From: Candidatus Caccoplasma merdavium
GTDB lineage: Bacteria; Bacteroidota; Bacteroidia; Bacteroidales; UBA11471
DNA length: 64,000 nt
Assembly (NCBI GenBank): GCA_018715595.1
Contig: DVLI01000008.1
Span: 21,354 to 85,353 of the forward strand
Reading direction: 5' to 3'
Shown: positions 62,084 through 64,000 of the stretch, piece by piece
Numbering within the stretch: position 1 is the stretch's first letter
How the letters are laid out: the number at the start of each line of letters is the position of its first letter
Program-made: the position numbers and the translations under genes
The notes under the pieces: generated by a model
Told to the model about the DNA's origin: nothing
Database searches by the model: none
Seen by the model: only the letters and a program-made list of their open reading frames with translations

Positions 62084-62115
62084 CAAAGATACGGCTCTTG
62101 CACAAAAAATCCAAA
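62084..62115 (-). promoter_or_regulatory. Promoter of tRNA-fMet
   Basis: On the minus strand TTTG (62115-62112), 20 bases, then TATCTTTG (62091-62084), 16 bases from the mature 5' end. Confidence 0.75.
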
Positions 62116-62189
62116 CAATAAACTGTTAAATATTCTCACTTTTTCGGTTACATTATCCTTGCGTAGTGCTATCTTACTGAATTTCTGCG

Positions 62190-62891
62190 CTATTCGAAAT
62201 AGAAACTCAACACGACCAACCGCGAAAAAGCCCTTTTCACCGCCTGAGTATATTTAATATCGAGCGGGTCGACCAGGTCGGTACGTTTGTGGCGGACAAC
62301 ATCACTCAGGCCGAAACAGAATTTCAATTCGGGAATCAGTTTGAAGAACGAGAGATAGATGTCGCACCCCACCCCCACTTCGAGATAGGTATCGTAGGTG
62401 TTAAGCCGCAACAGGTCATTGCGTTTCTTCGAAATGTCGATGGTAGGAGCCACGCCCAACGAAAGATAGGGGCAATAATTATTCAACCGTTTGGCGCTGT
62501 ATTTCAAAGTCACCGGCATCATGATATAGGTCGATTTCAAATCGACGGTGCGGCGGGTGTCGCTTTGGTCCTCGCGAAACTCCACCGTCTTATTGCCGAA
62601 CATAAGTGTGGGGGTGAAACGCAAATTGAGATAGGGGCAGAGGTAAAGGTCGCTCACCAAGCCCACATTGAAACCGGGCGAAAAAGAAGGCACCTCGGCA
62701 TACCACGTCTCCCCGCCATCGGTCACCGCGCCGGTATGCCTGATGGCCAAGTCCTGCACATGCGTACCCACGGAAAAACCGAAATGGAGACGACGTTGGT
62801 CGACAAACGGCAGCCGCTGCAACTTCTGCTGCTGCCCCCATGCCGAGAGAACGACTACAAGTCCCGTCAATATGAAAAGTATCTTTTTCAC
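62190..62891 (-). CDS. porT: PorT-family T9SS outer-membrane protein
   Basis: The 233-residue protein has a signal peptide (ILFILTGLVVVLSAWGQ) and an eight-strand-type barrel. Its strands include HFGFSVGTHVQDLA, CPYLNLRFTPTLMFG, STYIMMPVTLKYSA, NNYCPYLSLGVAPTIDIS and RLVVLSFYFE at the end. LRFTPTLMFG and a YSAKRLNNY-PYL-GV stretch are close to the PorT family, an essential T9SS component of uncertain function. PorU, PorV and the PorE-like gene in the window support this. I saw no consensus promoter directly upstream. The initiator tRNA lies downstream on the same strand. Confidence 0.85.
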   Translation of the reverse strand: MKKILFILTGLVVVLSAWGQQQKLQRLPFVDQRRLHFGFSVGTHVQDLAIRHTGAVTDGGETWYAEVPSFSPGFNVGLVSDLYLCPYLNLRFTPTLMFGNKTVEFREDQSDTRRTVDLKSTYIMMPVTLKYSAKRLNNYCPYLSLGVAPTIDISKKRNDLLRLNTYDTYLEVGVGCDIYLSFFKLIPELKFCFGLSDVVRHKRTDLVDPLDIKYTQAVKRAFSRLVVLSFYFE

Positions 62892-62998
62892 GCGTTGTTT
62901 CGAAGTATGAATAAAACGCAGAATCTATCGAATTATTGCCAGTAAGGGAAAAAGATATTTGGGCAAATCGTCTTTTGTTCAAAAAACATTCGATTTAA

Positions 62999-63029
62999 TT
63001 TGTCAGAAAAAAGAAAAACCGTACTTTTG
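62999..63029 (+). promoter_or_regulatory. Promoter of the ferredoxin gene
   Basis: TTTG (62999-63002), 19 bases, then TACTTTTG (63022-63029), 46 bases before the ATG. Confidence 0.75.
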
Positions 63030-63075
63030 CCAAACACATTACAACTAATTAGTACTAATTTTTAAATTCAAAACT

Positions 63076-63246
63076 ATGGCTTACGTTATTAGCGATGACT
63101 GCATTGCTTGCGGTACCTGCATGAGCGAATGTCCCTCCGACGCTATCTCCGAAGGCGATATCTACAAAATCAACCCCGACAAATGCGTTGATTGCGGTAC
63201 TTGCGCCGATGCTTGCCCCACTGGTGCTATCCACCCGGGTGAATAA
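63076..63246 (+). CDS. Small 2x[4Fe-4S] ferredoxin
   Basis: The 56-residue protein starts MAYVISDDCIACGTCMSECP and repeats the CxxCxxCxxxCP motif twice, the second as CVDCGTCADACPTGAIH. Each half binds one [4Fe-4S] cluster, in the clostridial ferredoxin pattern. It would carry electrons for pyruvate:ferredoxin oxidoreductase, hydrogenase or similar enzymes in the anaerobic cytoplasm. The gene stands alone, with a full promoter before it (62999-63029) and a terminator just after, which suggests strong, independent expression. No accessory ligand or fusion is seen. Confidence 0.97.
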   Translation: MAYVISDDCIACGTCMSECPSDAISEGDIYKINPDKCVDCGTCADACPTGAIHPGE

Positions 63247-63266
63247 TCCGCAAAAATGAAAAGAAT

Positions 63267-63296
63267 AAAAAGCTCTGCTTTGGCAGAGCTTTTTTA
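63267..63296 (+). terminator. Terminator after the ferredoxin gene
   Basis: Arms AGCTCTGC (63271-63278) and GCAGAGCT (63283-63290), extended by A/T pairs, then TTTTTT. Confidence 0.85.
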
Positions 63297-63350
63297 TTTC
63301 CGGGCCCCATCGTCACAAAAGTAAGCCAACCCCACCTCTATCGAATGAAT

Positions 63351-63381
63351 AAAAAAATGCCGGAAGCGAACTTCCGGCATT
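63351..63381 (-). terminator. Terminator after the T9SS cargo gene
   Basis: Eleven-base arms (63356-63366 and 63371-63381) with a CGAA loop. On the minus strand a TTTTT run follows; the plus side also ends in T, so it may work both ways. Confidence 0.8.
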
Positions 63382-63401
63382 TTTTACGGTATCAATACCC
63401 A

Positions 63402-64000
63402 CTAAGGCACTATCACTTGCCGCGCGGTGGTACCGGCGACAACGATGTAATAACCTTGCGGCACTTCAAGGGTGGCTTTTCCTTCGGCCGAAACGACTTC
63501 GGCACATTTCACGCCCGAAAGCGAATAGACGGCAACCGGCGTGCCGGCAGCCACGTTCTCAACCACGATGCGACCGGAAAGGGCATAGAATCGGATTTCG
63601 GCACTTGCCTCGGTCTCGTCGATAGACGTAGAGGTTGCCAAAACCTTTATCTCCGTGGTCTTGTAGGCATTGTCGCCGCTCAGTTTCGGGAAGAGCGTCG
63701 AGGTGATTTCACAGTAAACGGCACTGTCGAGGGCGGTCGTGAAGGTCGTCACCCCGGATTCTACCTTGTAGGAGTCGGCCGGTACCGGCGTGCCATTGGC
63801 ATATTTCCAGGTGTAGGTGGCTTCGTCTCCGGCCGATACCAATCCCGACAGGTCGAGCGCTTCGCCCGCCTTTATGTCTTCACTCAACTCATAGGCGGCC
63901 AGCGGAGCATAGTTGTAGTTCTTCGGCGACAACCGGGGCAACGTGGCCGGCGTCATGCGGCTGCCCGTACAGTTCAGCGTCGTCTTTACACTGTCGGCAT
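63402..64000 (-). CDS. T9SS cargo protein, C-terminal part (5' partial)
   Basis: Only the last 199 residues are in the window. The frame is open to base 64000, so the ATG at 63956 is inside the gene. The visible region has a PKD- or Ig-like stretch (AGDEATYTWKYANGTPVPAD) and a C-terminal T9SS type A sorting domain (IRFYALSGRIVVENVA, VAVYSLSGVKCAEVV, VPQGYYIVVAGTTARQVIVP). The protein is therefore exported by the T9SS and probably cell-surface or secreted. The rest, including any catalytic domain, lies beyond the edge and cannot be named. A terminator follows its stop. Confidence 0.85.
   Translation of the reverse strand, partial: ADSVKTTLNCTGSRMTPATLPRLSPKNYNYAPLAAYELSEDIKAGEALDLSGLVSAGDEATYTWKYANGTPVPADSYKVESGVTTFTTALDSAVYCEITSTLFPKLSGDNAYKTTEIKVLATSTSIDETEASAEIRFYALSGRIVVENVAAGTPVAVYSLSGVKCAEVVSAEGKATLEVPQGYYIVVAGTTARQVIVP

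Overview
The window reads as a chromosomal segment of a gut-type Bacteroidales bacterium. The evidence is: SusC/SusD outer-membrane pairs, a hybrid two-component sensor, several type IX secretion (T9SS) components and T9SS cargo tails, Bacteroidetes-type promoters (TTTG, about 20 bases, TAnnTTTG) upstream of many genes, and DUF2027-Smr, Rex, FAS1 and PorT families. GC is moderately high for the phylum. A Barnesiella- or Porphyromonadaceae-like lineage would fit, but the genus is inference. I saw no phage, insertion sequence, CRISPR array or rRNA.

Left part (1-7508): the end of a PorE-like T9SS protein, a family-2 glycosyltransferase, then leftward hisS with a GNAT acetyltransferase, a DUF2027-Smr protein, and rightward queA-queF (queuosine synthesis, overlapping by 4 bases).

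Centre-left (7758-33210): a large leftward carbohydrate locus. A hybrid sensor-regulator (28978-33210) precedes a T9SS-exported family-1 pectate lyase (26417-28516). Next comes a tightly packed run: FAS1 lipoprotein, SusC, SusD, FAS1 lipoprotein, FAS1 lipoprotein, SusC, SusD. It ends with a beta-helix T9SS protein that has its own promoter. I read this as a pectin-type utilisation locus in which three fasciclin-domain lipoproteins occupy the position of surface glycan-binding proteins. This is the most unusual part of the window.

Middle (33838-45167): a serine hydrolase, a ModF-like double ABC ATPase, an NPD/FabK-type flavoenzyme, an unknown membrane-anchored protein, three identical tRNA-Val genes, purB, alaS, an M23 peptidase, a MerR regulator and a VanZ-like protein.

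Right part (45320-64000): a sodium symporter, a short membrane protein, folP-cdaA-GT39-gtrA rightward, then a long leftward series rex, FAH-family hydrolase, porU, porV, ispF and an unknown secreted protein. After that come a SUI1 factor and an AddA-like helicase-nuclease, initiator tRNA-Met, porT, a small ferredoxin, and the C-terminal end of a T9SS cargo protein running off the edge. The T9SS genes at four places (1, 53000, 56000 and 62500) should export and anchor the pectate lyase and the beta-helix protein, which the SusCD/FAS1 proteins would then serve at the cell surface.
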